In this document: positions 10,674 to 21,005 of the stretch, one piece after another
Layout: the number at the start of each line of letters is the position of its first letter
Numbering within the stretch: the first letter of the stretch is position 1
NCBI RefSeq assembly: GCF_001642475.1
Contig: NW_019173934.1
Location: 248,001 to 312,000 of the forward strand
DNA length: 64,000 nucleotides
Direction: 5' to 3'
DNA from: Fonsecaea monophora
Taxonomy: Eukaryota > Ascomycota > Eurotiomycetes > Chaetothyriales > Herpotrichiellaceae
Notes under the pieces: model-generated
The model's database searches: none
Seen by the model: only the letters and a program-made list of their open reading frames with translations
Told to the model about the DNA's origin: nothing
Program-made: the position numbers and the translations under genes

Positions 10674-11594
10674 CTAATTCAGCTTCGCATGAAGCCAGTC
10701 ACCGACCTTTTCGACCGTCCGCGTCGCCTCAGGCTCCCTGCCAACCGCAAAGTGATAGACGTGCTGTCCGTTGGGGACAATCTCCAGCTCGGTCTCTACA
10801 CCGGCCTTCTTCACATGCTCCGCCAGCCGGACCGCGTCGTCCCTCAACGTCTCGGCACCCCCAGCTGAGATGTTCATGGGCGGCATGCCGGTGAAGTCAG
10901 CGTACAGAGGGTTCGCAAAGGGGTCCTTTGGCGATGTCGTCCCACCCAGGTACATCGCGACCGCCATGTCGGCCATGCCAGGCGGGCTGAGGAAGTCCAT
11001 GTCGGCGTTGCTCTTGAGCGACTCGCCGAGATTCTCCATGTCGATCCAGGGGGAAAAGGCCACGACCGCGGCCGGCAGCGGTTGGTGCTGCTCCTTCAAC
11101 GCCAGAGCCACCCCGGTGGCGACGTTACCGCCGGCGGAGTCGCCTCCCAGCGCGATTTGGTTGGGCGCAAACCCCTTTTCACCCGTCAGCCAGTTCCACG
11201 TCGCCAACCCGTCTAGCCGGTTCGCGGGCAGCGGACACTCGGGCACTAGGGCGTAATCCGTGACGAGGCCGTAGCAGCCGGCCCGCTTGGCCAGGTGGCC
11301 GACCAGCTTGCGGTGACTCGACGGCGAGCCCGCGAACCCCCCGCCGCCGTGGAAGTAGAGGATCACCTGCGACGGGTTCGCGTGCACGGGCTTGACCCAG
11401 ATAGCGGGCAGGTTGCTGCCGGGCACCTTCTCCTCCTCGTAGGTCACCTCCGTAGGCTCAGTGGCCAAGTCACCGAGCCTCCCGACCTGCTGGCGCTGCC
11501 CTTCGAGGTCCAGCGGCGCGTTGGTGTTCATGAGACGACTGGAAATGTCCTTGTACACGCTCAACGTGTCCAGGGGACCCCGATGACCGGTCAT
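10674..11594 (-). CDS. HSL-family alpha/beta hydrolase (esterase or lactonase)
   Basis: Single exon, 306 aa from the ATG at 11594. The hormone-sensitive-lipase oxyanion motif HGGGG is at 82-86. The nucleophile elbow GDSAGG at 151-156 (Ser153), a likely Asp252 in ETLRDD and His278 in GQHVYHF complete the triad. No signal peptide, so probably cytosolic. Family members cleave short-chain esters and lactones and include bacterial epsilon-lactone hydrolases that act after BVMOs. It lies tail-to-tail with BVMO-1 (239 bp between coding ends) and head-to-head with BVMO-2, so a role in opening BVMO ester or lactone products is a reasonable inference. The frame is open to 11843, but the upstream 83 residues lack family similarity. 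Confidence 0.88.
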   Translation of the reverse strand: MTGHRGPLDTLSVYKDISSRLMNTNAPLDLEGQRQQVGRLGDLATEPTEVTYEEEKVPGSNLPAIWVKPVHANPSQVILYFHGGGGFAGSPSSHRKLVGHLAKRAGCYGLVTDYALVPECPLPANRLDGLATWNWLTGEKGFAPNQIALGGDSAGGNVATGVALALKEQHQPLPAAVVAFSPWIDMENLGESLKSNADMDFLSPPGMADMAVAMYLGGTTSPKDPFANPLYADFTGMPPMNISAGGAETLRDDAVRLAEHVKKAGVETELEIVPNGQHVYHFAVGREPEATRTVEKVGDWLHAKLN

Positions 11595-12517
11595 TTTGTC
11601 TTGTTTTCCGACGTGACGGTCGTTGCGGGTGGTGGTGTGAGCAAGTGTAGGCAGGTTCTGTGGCCTTTTGTTTTCTTCCAAACTTCTTTTCTTCACTCTG
11701 TCGTTTTCCGCCTGTTGGATGCCTTGTACTGCCCACTGCCCACCCCATACTGCCAGCTCCTGATGGGTCTTTTGATGGTAACCATCGTCGGTTGTATACG
11801 GTAGTGTCATGTTACGGACAATTTCCACCCTTCCACGCCACAACTACAAACCATTGGGACTCGGTTCCCCGGTAAACGATTAACCGAGTATAGTCGGGTT
11901 CGCGGAACGAAGGGGCTGCATCTTGGAAATCTCCCTGGTGCCGCAAAAGAAGCAGAGCAAGGTCATATGGGAGGGTTTAAACACGCTGTATCTGAACTCG
12001 GTCCCGGGGTGACGATTTGGCTCACATATACAGAGTGCGGCGATCAGCTTCCTATTTGCCGTCCAGGTCAGATTAGGGTAGCCACCCCCCCGAGCAAGCT
12101 GCCATTTCTAGTGAGCCTGAGAAGAGATGGTACCGCTACATGCCATTCGACTTTCACTGACCTTGTAAGTCCCAACGCAAACCCGGCTCGACGGTCGGGG
12201 TACCCGAGTACAATGGTGTCGGTTGGCATTGTATAGATCCTTAGCCGTAACCGTCCCTCGAATTGGCACCAATGGCATGATCCGCAGATCTGTCCACCAA
12301 TACTTACCCGGATGACCGTGTCTTTGACAGTGCGTGGGGTACCCTGGCCGCCGGTGACATCCCTCGACATATGTTCTGTGAGGCACATATGTCTTTTACG
12401 GCCTGCTAGGTCAAAATGTTGGATGCCATCACACTCTGTCAGCGTTTCTAAGAGCTCCGGCAATCTCGTTGTACCGGAGTGGTCGATTTCTTCCATTGCG
12501 TTGAATACAGCCAAAGC
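11595..12517. promoter_or_regulatory. Divergent promoter of hydrolase and BVMO-2
   Basis: 923 bp between two head-to-head genes of the accessory block. It carries the inverted repeat annotated at 11859-11889. Other open frames here (e.g. minus 12068-12526) have no family signal. Confidence 0.6.
11859..11889. promoter_or_regulatory. Inverted repeat ACTCGGTT-N15-AACCGAGT, candidate regulator site
   Basis: Perfect 8-bp arms at 11859-11866 and 11882-11889. The right arm extends to ATTAACCGAG, one mismatch from the AATAACCGAG element upstream of BVMO-3 and of the SDR/P450 pair. It lies about 265-295 bp upstream of the hydrolase start. A Zn2Cys6 dimer could bind such CGG-containing arms; this is inference. 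Confidence 0.4.
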
Positions 12518-14397
12518 ATGGCACACTCTAATGGAATCACCAACGGCGCCACCAACGGCGTCAACGGCACCGCTGACCTGGATCTAGACGCTCTTGTCAT
12601 TGGCTGTGGATTTGGTGGCTTGTACACTCTCTACAAGTTACGCGAAAAGGGGCTGAATGCAGTTGCCATTGATGCCGCCGATGGCTTAGGAGGCGTGTGG
12701 CACTGGAATCGTGCTGAGTCTTCAACCTCAAAATTACTTTGTTCAGAAACGCTTACTCTGTACCAGGGTATCCGGGTGCCCGCGTAGACTCTGAGGTGCC
12801 GTACTATCAATACAGTCTTCATCAAGTGTGGAAGGACTGGTCATGGAGCGAGAGATTCCCGGCCCACGATGAGCTTCGTCGGTACTTCAACCACGCCGCC
12901 TCTGCTCTCGAGTTAAATGAGCACATCAGACTTCAGCAGAACGTCGTCGATTGTACCTGGGACAACAAAGACCTCAGGTGGACCGTCACTACCGAATCTG
13001 GGCTCCACATTCGATGCAAGTATCTCGTTGCTGCGGCGGGCTCGAGTTATCGAAAGTACTTGCCAAAATATCCTGGCATTGAGGATTACAAAGGTACTCT
13101 GTTGCACTCTGCTGGATTTCCCGAGGAAGACGCATTCGACTTTCGCGGGAAGAGTGTCGCGATCATTGGACAAGGTCAGTAATTGCTTCTGCAGACCCCC
13201 CAACTGCACGAAGTCATGAGTAACTCTGTTGGTGTGTTCAAAGGTGCAACCGGCGTCCAGCTCACACAGTCGGTGTCTAAGCTGGCCGACACGCTACACG
13301 TCTTTTGCCGCACGCCAAACATGGCATTTCCAATGAAACAGCGGAAGATGTCGGTCCAAGAGCAGAACCAGTACAAGGGCGCCTATGATCTACTCTTCAA
13401 GGCCACCAGAGCGAGCCGGAGTGGCCTCCCACACACTGCCGAATCTAGATCGATGTTGAAAGTCACCGACGAGGAACGCGAAGCGCGCTGGAACGAACTA
13501 TGGGAGCGCGGAGGGTTCAACTTCTCCATGGGTGGCTTCCGCGACTATGTTTTCAACGAGCAGGCGAACGACCTGATATACAACTTCTGGAGACGAAAAG
13601 TTCAGGCCCGGATCAAGGATGCACGGAAAGCGGAGATCATGGCTCCCAAGGTCAAGCCACACCCGTTCGGCACGAAGCGACCTAGTCTAGAGCAGGACTA
13701 CTACGAGTGCATCGACCGAGAAAACGTGAATCTCATCAGCGTCAAGGACAATCCTATCGAGAGAATCACCGCGGACGGTATCCAAACTGCCGACGGTAAA
13801 GTACACAAGGCAGCCTATATTATCATGGCCACAGGCTACGATGCAATCACTGGCAGTTACACGAATATGGGTCTCAAGGACCGGGATGGGGTCGACCTCA
13901 AGGAACGATGGAAGAATGGTGTCAAGACACACTTGGGCCTCATGGTTCCCGGTGTTCCCAACATGTTTATGGTGTACAGCCCTCAAGGTAAGTTGCATGA
14001 CCTTCCGGAGGAAAGAAGAAATCGAGCAACTGTGCTGACCCGGAGCCCTCAAGCACCGACCGCCCTGGCCAACGGGAGCACCATTGTCGAATGCCAGGGC
14101 GACTGGGTCGCCGACGCCATCGAGAAGATGCGCAGGGAACACGTCAGGACGATCGAGGTGACGCCCGACGCGGCACAGAAATGGGGCGACGCGATCCAAG
14201 AGATGAACGAGAAGACTTTGTTCCCCCTGGCTGATTCGTGGTACATGGGGGCGAACATCCCCGGCAAGAAGCGAGAGCAGCTCAACTACCTCGGGGGGGT
14301 TGCCCAGTACGAGGCGGAGTGTCGCAAGGCATTGGAGAACTGGGATGGTTTCGTCCTCGATGGTCGGCAGGTTGGTGAGGTCAGGGCTACCCTCTAA
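12518..14397 (+). CDS. Baeyer-Villiger monooxygenase 2, cyclohexanone-monooxygenase-like (BVMO-2)
   Basis: Exons 12518..12710, 12767..13174, 13244..13987 and 14054..14397 give 562 aa. After a short NG-rich N-terminus come FAD-binding GCGFGG (29-34), GGVWHWNRYPGARVD (59-72), the fingerprint-like YKGTLLHSAGFP (172-183), NADPH-binding GQGATG (199-204), IIMATGYDA, and the C-terminal PTALANG and GDWV segments. Length and motif order match cyclohexanone/cycloalkanone-type BVMOs, which convert cyclic ketones to lactones with NADPH and O2. The intron at 13988-14053 has no in-frame stop, so an unspliced reading would add 22 residues. Removing it joins PQ-APTA, as in the family. The first intron has a weak GTGCTG donor. 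Divergent from the hydrolase gene. Confidence 0.9.
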
Positions 14398-15537
14398 CCT
14401 ATACGAATGAAGTTGACACCGAGGCACTATGTACTGCATGGCTACCTCGCGTAGAGTGGTACTGTAGATTTTCAGTCGAGACTTGTCAGTGTCATCTAGA
14501 ATATCTGAAATATCAATGGCTCATAGATGATAGCATAGAACCCAGTCTATTGCCCACACGGTCTTGTGCAAACGCGGTAGACCATCGCTTGTATGTACGT
14601 GGGTCATTGGAAAGCTACGACGACAGCGGGAGAGGGAGCAGGCGAAGGGGAAGACGGGAAAGGGGAAGGCCCAGAGGAGGGATGGAGGGATTGGAAGATG
14701 ACATCCGGAGGAGAGGAGATGGCGCGGGTTGAGAGAAGGGCTAATGAGGCGGAACAATGGTTGTAGAGGGAGTACGGTGTCTGAAGCGTGGTGTTGTGGT
14801 GCCTTGCCCTTGGAACGTCACAAGAACGAGTTAGTTTTAGTTCTGCGCCGTGTCTACCTATTGGACACAAGCCTCGAGGATTCGCTGCGGCCTCGAGTTT
14901 TCATTCGGGAAAGAACTTTGGATAATGGCGAGGCAAGTGCGAACGCGCTCTTGGCACTGGGACGGTCCGGCTCCCCTACGGATGCAGGGGTCTTGACCGG
15001 TTGCCGTTTTAGGACACGAGGTTCTACATAATAGTTTTAGACCCCATGGCCGGGCCTAGTGCTGCGCTCACGCCTTGGTCAATCTTGCCAAAATCTGCAT
15101 CCGCCTAGTGGGAGTCCGACACGCGTGGCCAGTCGGTTACAGCTGATCCGCTAAACACGTCACCAGCCTGTTCCAGCTGGGTGCAGCTGCTGCTTTGGGG
15201 GCCTTGACAGAGTCGAAGGTGTCCAAAATCCGGCGAATTAGAGATGATGTGGCGCAAGATTTTGGATTGGTGATGGGCACTTATGCAAGTGCTTCTGGGG
15301 TTGTCCAGATTTTGGGAAGCGTGGGAGGCATGCGACCGCCTCATGAAATGCAGAGTTGCTCGTGCCCCTCGTAAGTCGGGCGCAAATCCAAAAGATTTTA
15401 ATGAGGGTGCTGCATCACAGTAATTCAAGACTTCTTCCCACCTCTGTCAATTCTGATCGCCAGGACCGCAGTTTCATTTATTTCTTGCCATCAGACTGCG
15501 CCGTTTAGCTAGAGTATTGCTCTCGAAAGCAGGCAAG
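14398..15537. other. Intergenic between BVMO-2 and the Clr5-ankyrin gene
   Basis: 1.1 kb. It holds a purine-rich tract (about 14620-14740) and, from 15088, the first array of CCAAAATCTGG-type repeats annotated separately. No gene supported. Confidence 0.55.
15088..15315. repeat. Left array of CCAAAATCTGG-type short repeats
   Basis: Copies: 15088 (CCAAAATCTG then C), 15223 (CCAAAATCCGG), 15255 (CAAGATTTTGG, reverse orientation) and 15305 (CCAGATTTTGG, exact reverse complement). They lie 223-450 bp before the Clr5-ankyrin start codon. The same 11-mer recurs in the array at 19366-19727. Confidence 0.75.
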
Positions 15538-18500
15538 ATGTCTAGTCGAGTCTGTGATGACGTGGCTGATTCGGTGTGGGAGTCGCACAGAGACACCATT
15601 CGCACCTTCTACCTGGTTGACGATCACAGTCTTGAGGAGCTCATGCGGGAAATGGCCTCGAAATATGACTTTCGTGCCAGGTGAGATCCAGTCCCGGCTC
15701 ATCTTCACCCAATGACGAGAGTCCTGACTCCCTGAAAGCAAAGCCCAATTTGAGGCCCACCTCAAGAAATGGGATCTTCGAAAGAACTTGACCAAAGACG
15801 AATGGAAGGTAGTCACACACAAGATCCAGAAACGGAAACGAGACAACAAGGATAGCGAAGTGTGCAGTGATGGATTTCCTATGAACGCCAAAAAGGTCAA
15901 GAGAGCAATCACCAGATACCGACCGCTTTCGGTACTGGACTTTGACGGTATCTGGTCCTCCGTTTCCATCATGTTGACGTCGCTCACCGTGACAACAGCA
16001 CCATCACCACGAACACCAGAGGGAATCACGATCCAAACCCCGGTACTTGCGCCTGCAGCATTAACCTCAGCTTCACCAAAAACGGCTTCCTTCATACCAA
16101 TATCCACAACTTACGTATCTTTCCTGACGAGCTCTCTTCCTTTCGCACATTTCAATGGCAGAATCAATCTTGAAGGTAGGTCAGCCCTATGGTCGAGGAA
16201 GCACTGGTGGCCTGATGGAACCCTTTCGCGAAACCTATTCTCCTATCACTGCCAGTATCCCGCCTGGGCCGGTCTCTAGAGAATGTGGCTGACTCTGAAC
16301 TCGCAGAAAACCCCTACGCAAGCAGTCCCAGAGGTGACGGTGTAGAATCTACTTCCAGCCTCGAAGATCTCGAATCGAGCATTGTTGGCTACTTCAAAAA
16401 CGAAGCAGACGGAGACGAACAATCCAAATCATTCCGTCAAAACCTGAGGGCACTGATACCCGACGAAGTACTCTGTGGCCAACCTAGCCAGCTGGATGTG
16501 GCAATGCCACCATCAGCGGCAGTGAACTTTTTGAACCTGACCCAGTTCATGATCTCGAATAAATTGTTTGAGACGGACTCGAAGACTAGCAAAATGATCT
16601 ACAATTGGATTAAGCGCCGGTTGCAAGCCGGTCTTTTCGAAATTCTCATGTCTGTTGGCGGACCGACCATAGAAGCACTCAGGGAAAACATATTCTCCCT
16701 TGCAATCGAACAGCAGGACGCTCCGATGGTCGAAGCCATACTGCGGTCTGGTCTTGATCTCAATCAATCGCGAATCCCTGTGCTATTTAGGCTTCCACTC
16801 ACGCCACTTCAACGTGCATGCGAATTAGGCAGCCTCGACCTCGTGCAGATTTTGCTAGATGCTGGGGCAGATATCCAAAGCGCGGGACCGAACCCTGAAT
16901 CTGCTTTGACCCATGCTATTAGATTTCTGGGTAACGAATACATCATGTTTATGGATGAAGATCTCGAGAATGTGATCATCGGTCTGGTACAACTTCTGCT
17001 CGACGCGCACGCAAATGTCAATCCAGGTTCGAATGAATCCCCACTGTTTGAGGCTGCAAGAAGTTGTCTTCCACAACTGGTCGAAATCCTTCTTTCTGCT
17101 GGCGCCGATCCAAATTTCGCCTCTTCTGATACTGGCTCTACTCCACTCTTCCAAGCAGTAGGCAACAGAGAAGCCCCTGTCTCCGACGTGATCACTGTTG
17201 TTCGCCATCTGCTTCGAGCTGGCGCAAATGTGCATGTCACAACTCAATATGACGACAAGGGACGGCTCAACCTACTGGGATTTGCGTTGGACCGTTCCAG
17301 TGTCGATTTGATTCAACTATTGCTAGAGGCCGATGCGCCATGCACCGAAGAAAATTTGCTTTCTGCTGTCGGGACAGGCAAATTGCAGATCATCAAGCTC
17401 CTCAGTACCAAAGCTCGAATCACAACTAAAGTGATTGAGGAGGCAGCAGGCACAACCGAGTCTAAGGTTTTTTGGTCTCTGTGGGACTTTGCAGACAATA
17501 ACACAAGAGAAAGCAGCCGCGGTCGGGCGTTCGTTGCAGCTATACGCAGTGGAAATTATGATCTGATCAACGCCTTTTCTGCCTGTGGGGTTCAGCTTGC
17601 AAATACATCAGCTTTAACTGCAGCGATTGAAGCCGCTGCTGGAAGGGGAGACATCGTAGTGCTTCGCTTACTTCTCAGCGACAATTCAGCCTTCCAGCCT
17701 ATCGCAGTACATTGTCTTGGGACGTCTCTACTCTGCGCGATAGCTCAGGGTCGGGACGACGTCATCGAAATGCTTCTTGCGGCCGGTGCAGATGTTAACG
17801 CCCAGCATTCCAAAACAAGCGCCAGTCCTCTCTTGGAATCAATACGTCGAGGAGCTATTGATCTGTCACGACGGCTGTTGGCCGCTGGGGCAGAAGTAAA
17901 CATGACAGCTTTTGAACATTGCGGATGCTCCCGGTTTCGAGGTTATGTTGCTTCCGTGCTACCAGCAGCAGTGTCATTGGGGTACCATCCCTTAATCCAA
18001 GAGATAATCGAGACCGGAGCTGATGTTGACGCGCCAGAACCAGGCGAAGAGAGGCCAGCACTTACTGTGGCAGTTGAGAAGCGTGATCTGACGAGCGTTC
18101 GAATCTTAATTGATGCAGGCGCCGATGTCAACACTCCCGCCGGTCGTCATTTCGGACAAACGGCTCTTGCGGCTGCTATTCGCAACAAAGATGTCGACAC
18201 CGTTCACTATCTCCTGAGGTTAGGCGCGGATCCCGATGAATGGTCCTTGATTGCCGCCGTCTCGGGGGGTCCAGCTCTTATGCAACTGCTTCTGACAGCC
18301 AAGTTCCAGCGATTCCACTACTATTCGTGTGGGTTTGGTTGCCGGGCACTGCAGAAAGCTATCAAATTGGCGGACGCTGCCATGGTTGAATTACTATTAT
18401 CAAATGGTATAAATCCAAGCACAATCGTAAGACCTCAGCGCAGACAGGAATGCTATTCTTATCTTGCACGAGAAGGGGCAGTGTACCACGAATCTGCATT

Positions 18501-19215
18501 TGGAACTGCAATCAGGCTTGACAAGAGCATGGATCTATGGATGGTTCGCAAGCTCTTGAATGGGGGCGTGGATCCCAACAAAAGAATAAGTGACCAACCC
18601 AATGGTACCGCTCTGCTGCAGGCCATTCGGCGGAAGAGTTTCAAACTGGCCGAAATGCTAGTAATCGCAGGAGCCGAGGTGAATACGAAGGCAATTGGGA
18701 GCCTCTCACGAACACCTTTGCAGCTGGCTGCCGAGCAGGGATGTTTGGATATGGTTGAATATCTACTGCAGAAAGGCGCAGATGTGAATTCACCCCCATG
18801 CGATCAGTCCGGAGCAACCGCGCTTCAATTGGCAGCTTACAAGGGGTATCTCGGCATTGCCTGTCTGCTGCTCAACAAGGGAGCCGAGATCGACGCTTTA
18901 CCTGCAAAGGTCGATGGGAAAACAGCCCTCGAGGGGGCGTCTGAGGATGGTCGGATCGATATGGTGCAACTTCTTCTGAATGGGGGAGCGCAGGTTGTAG
19001 GCCCAGGAAGCCGACAATATGAGCGGGCTCGGCAACTTGCGTCATCCAACGGCCATATAGCTGTTCGACGCCTTCTGGAAGCAAACCATGCTCAACAGCT
19101 GAATGCGCTCTCGGACTTGATTGCGACGGATGTCGAGAATTCTGAGGCTTTGCAATTTGGAGATGAGATGGATGTGGATTCAGCAATGCTACAACTGGAG
19201 ATAGGTGACATTTGA
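15538..19215 (+). CDS. Clr5-domain ankyrin-repeat protein
   Basis: Exons 15538..15680, 15739..15947, 16022..16114, 16162..16254 and 16307..19215 give 1148 aa. Residues ~14-67 form the fungal Clr5 domain (VWESHRDTIRTFYLVDDHSLEEL, then FRASKAQFEAHLKKWDLRKN after the first intron). From about residue 280 to near the C-terminus there are some 16-20 ankyrin repeats with LLxAGAD/VN signatures (LLDAGADIQ, LLRAGANVH, LLQKGADVN). Ankyrin arrays bind proteins; Clr5-ankyrin proteins are abundant and variable in Pezizomycotina, with mostly unknown roles. The first and last introns are clear (CTGAC branch, CGCAG acceptor at 16306). The acceptor ending at 16021 (GAG) is the weakest call. An unspliced frame 15788-16279 is rejected because the spliced frame reads better. 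Repeats flank the gene on both sides. Confidence 0.82.
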
Positions 19216-19865
19216 GGAAGGATTCTCCTGGGTTGAGAACTGGGATCAACAGATCTTGTTGAGAACAACGTTCCACTTCATGTCAACGAGGGAGAGAGAT
19301 ACTCCTATGATGCCACGCAACTGACGATCAGCCTGCCCGGGAGAAAGCAGGGAATTGCGTCCTCGCCAGCTTTTGGTGCATGCAAGGCTGACAGGACCAA
19401 AATCTGGCATGTGGGCCAGAAGCCAAAATCTGAGGTGCTGACGCAGTGGGAGGGTTCGATAGCCTGAACATCTAATGCCAATCAAGATTCTGGGTTCGTC
19501 GCTCCTTTCGTCTCCTTCGCCGGTACCAATATCTTGCCTGCCAGCACCAAAACAGACCCGCCTAGCCATCTGCCAGGGACGTGAGAAACGCTGACGAACC
19601 AGGAGCTCCCAGATTTTGGGAGCGAGGCTCAGAACGGGGCCAAGAGCGTCGAATGGGCGCTGGATCCCGCTTTGGGTCTGGCGGGCGCAGTGAAAAGGTC
19701 GTGCCAGTACGGATTGCCAAAATCTGGCTGGATCATTGCCTTCATGGCTATATCAACTTGGACCTTCGAGCAGCACGTCCTCGTCTTCGAAAACTCTTCA
19801 GCCCATCACCAAATCTCTCACGTCAAATCCTCTTCCTGATCAAACGACACAACCAAAGAGCAACA
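19216..19865. other. Intergenic containing the right repeat array
   Basis: 650 bp between the ankyrin gene and the one-helix peptide gene. It contains five CCAAAATCTGG-type copies, annotated separately, and nothing else that I can support. Confidence 0.55.
19366..19727. repeat. Right array of CCAAAATCTGG-type short repeats
   Basis: Copies: 19366 (CCAGCTTTTGG, one mismatch, reverse), 19397 (CCAAAATCTGG exact), 19423 (CCAAAATCTGA), 19609 (CCAGATTTTGG exact reverse, inside the near-palindrome TCCCAGATTTTGGGA) and 19717 (exact). A 13-mer, TTGCCAAAATCTG, is shared by 15085-15097 and 19715-19727 in the same orientation. Confidence 0.8.
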
Positions 19866-19994
19866 ATGTCCCGCATCTCAGTCGAGGCTATCGTAGCCAT
19901 TGTGGGGGTCATCGTCACCCTACCGCCGTCGATCATCATCTTGTGGAGGCTGATTAGGAGGAACGAGGGGCTTGCAAGGCCCGCAGACGCATAG
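19866..19994 (+). CDS. Small one-transmembrane-helix peptide, 42 aa
   Basis: The ATG at 19866 in a good context (CAACAATG) opens a 42-residue frame: a short polar start (MSRISVE), a strongly hydrophobic helix of about 20 residues with an internal LPPS, then a basic tail (WRLIRRNEG) and TAG. The inside-positive pattern suggests an N-out, C-in single-pass membrane peptide. Similar tiny proteins with an LPPxxxxLW-type helix seem to occur across filamentous ascomycetes, from memory only and with no known function. The frame is open further upstream without an ATG. It follows the right CCAAAATCTGG array by 140 bp, so array and peptide gene may be connected. Confidence 0.5.
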   Translation: MSRISVEAIVAIVGVIVTLPPSIIILWRLIRRNEGLARPADA

Positions 19995-21005
19995 TATGTT
20001 GAGTAACCATTCGTCGAGAGTCAGCCATGAGTTGACATTGCCATGACATTCAGACCTTGGAATGACCCTTTTCACTACCTATCCTGTCCGGGTCGAGCCA
20101 TGCTTGTTCACCAACAACGCATCACAGTTCCACACCCGTCGACGATCGTCACGCCCCAGCAGGATTGGTGTTGGCGTTCCTATCTGGTTAGCATACATGA
20201 AGAAAATGATCCTTCCAGCTTGTCATGATGTACTCTCCTTTCAAAGGGTCGGCCGTGTACGGTAAGGAGGATCAGGGAGTTGTTATGATGCACGGGAGGC
20301 ATTCCCTCATTTTTGGGGGGGGGAGGATTCTGCAGCCCGCATAAGATAGTGCCCTTGGCTCTTGGGAACGAATTTTTAATCCGTTCACATCATCATGAAT
20401 TCCCATGGGAATAAGTATAAGAGCCTCTCAGCATTGAAGAAAGTAACAACGTTTGGTAGCAAATTTGAGTTGGAATCCAAAACGCCCAGAAGCAGAAGAG
20501 AGTGTTCGCCAAGGGCTTTTCGTCCGCCGCGCAACGGGCCCGAGCGCACGGAGGACAGATCCATCCCAGCAGTTCCTCGTGAGAACCTTTCGCCGCCAAT
20601 ATGCATTGTAACACCTCTAAGTTACATATGCACTACTATGCGTAATCATCTCTCTTGGAGAGATGGGAAAGGTTACAGTACTGGCTTCGCTTTTATAGTT
20701 AAATGTCATTACATTTTAGTTGTATACTCGCCGGTAATTCGTGCTCAGATCCAAAGATGGAAATGGAAAGTCCTTCGTGTCTAGATTCCGACGTCGAACT
20801 ATGCTGTTTCTCTTGTTGAAAATTTGGCCTTCACTATATACCATGTGTCTTTTTTTTTTTTTTTACTTCGCTTTGAGATATGGAGCCCATCCTGTCTGCG
20901 AGAGAAGATGAGGCGGAGGGTAAAAGATAATCTCGCAAATTTCATATGAATTTTGTTTGTAGACTCTCGAAGGGAAAATGGGAAGGGAAATGCCATGCCT
21001 CCCCT
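19995..21005. other. Intergenic, 3' flanks
   Basis: 1 kb between the small peptide gene and the BVMO-3 stop. It contains a G tract near 20313-20322 and a 15-T tract at 20850-20864. No gene supported. Confidence 0.5.

Noticed and set aside
13687..14439. 250-codon open frame antisense to BVMO-2
   Set aside because: Antisense to conserved BVMO C-terminal coding sequence; low-complexity content without family signal.
15788..16279. 163-codon frame as a stand-alone gene before the ankyrin frame
   Set aside because: Its first part is the second half of the Clr5 domain. Splicing at 15948, 16115 and 16255 gives a continuous, better protein joined to the ankyrin repeats.
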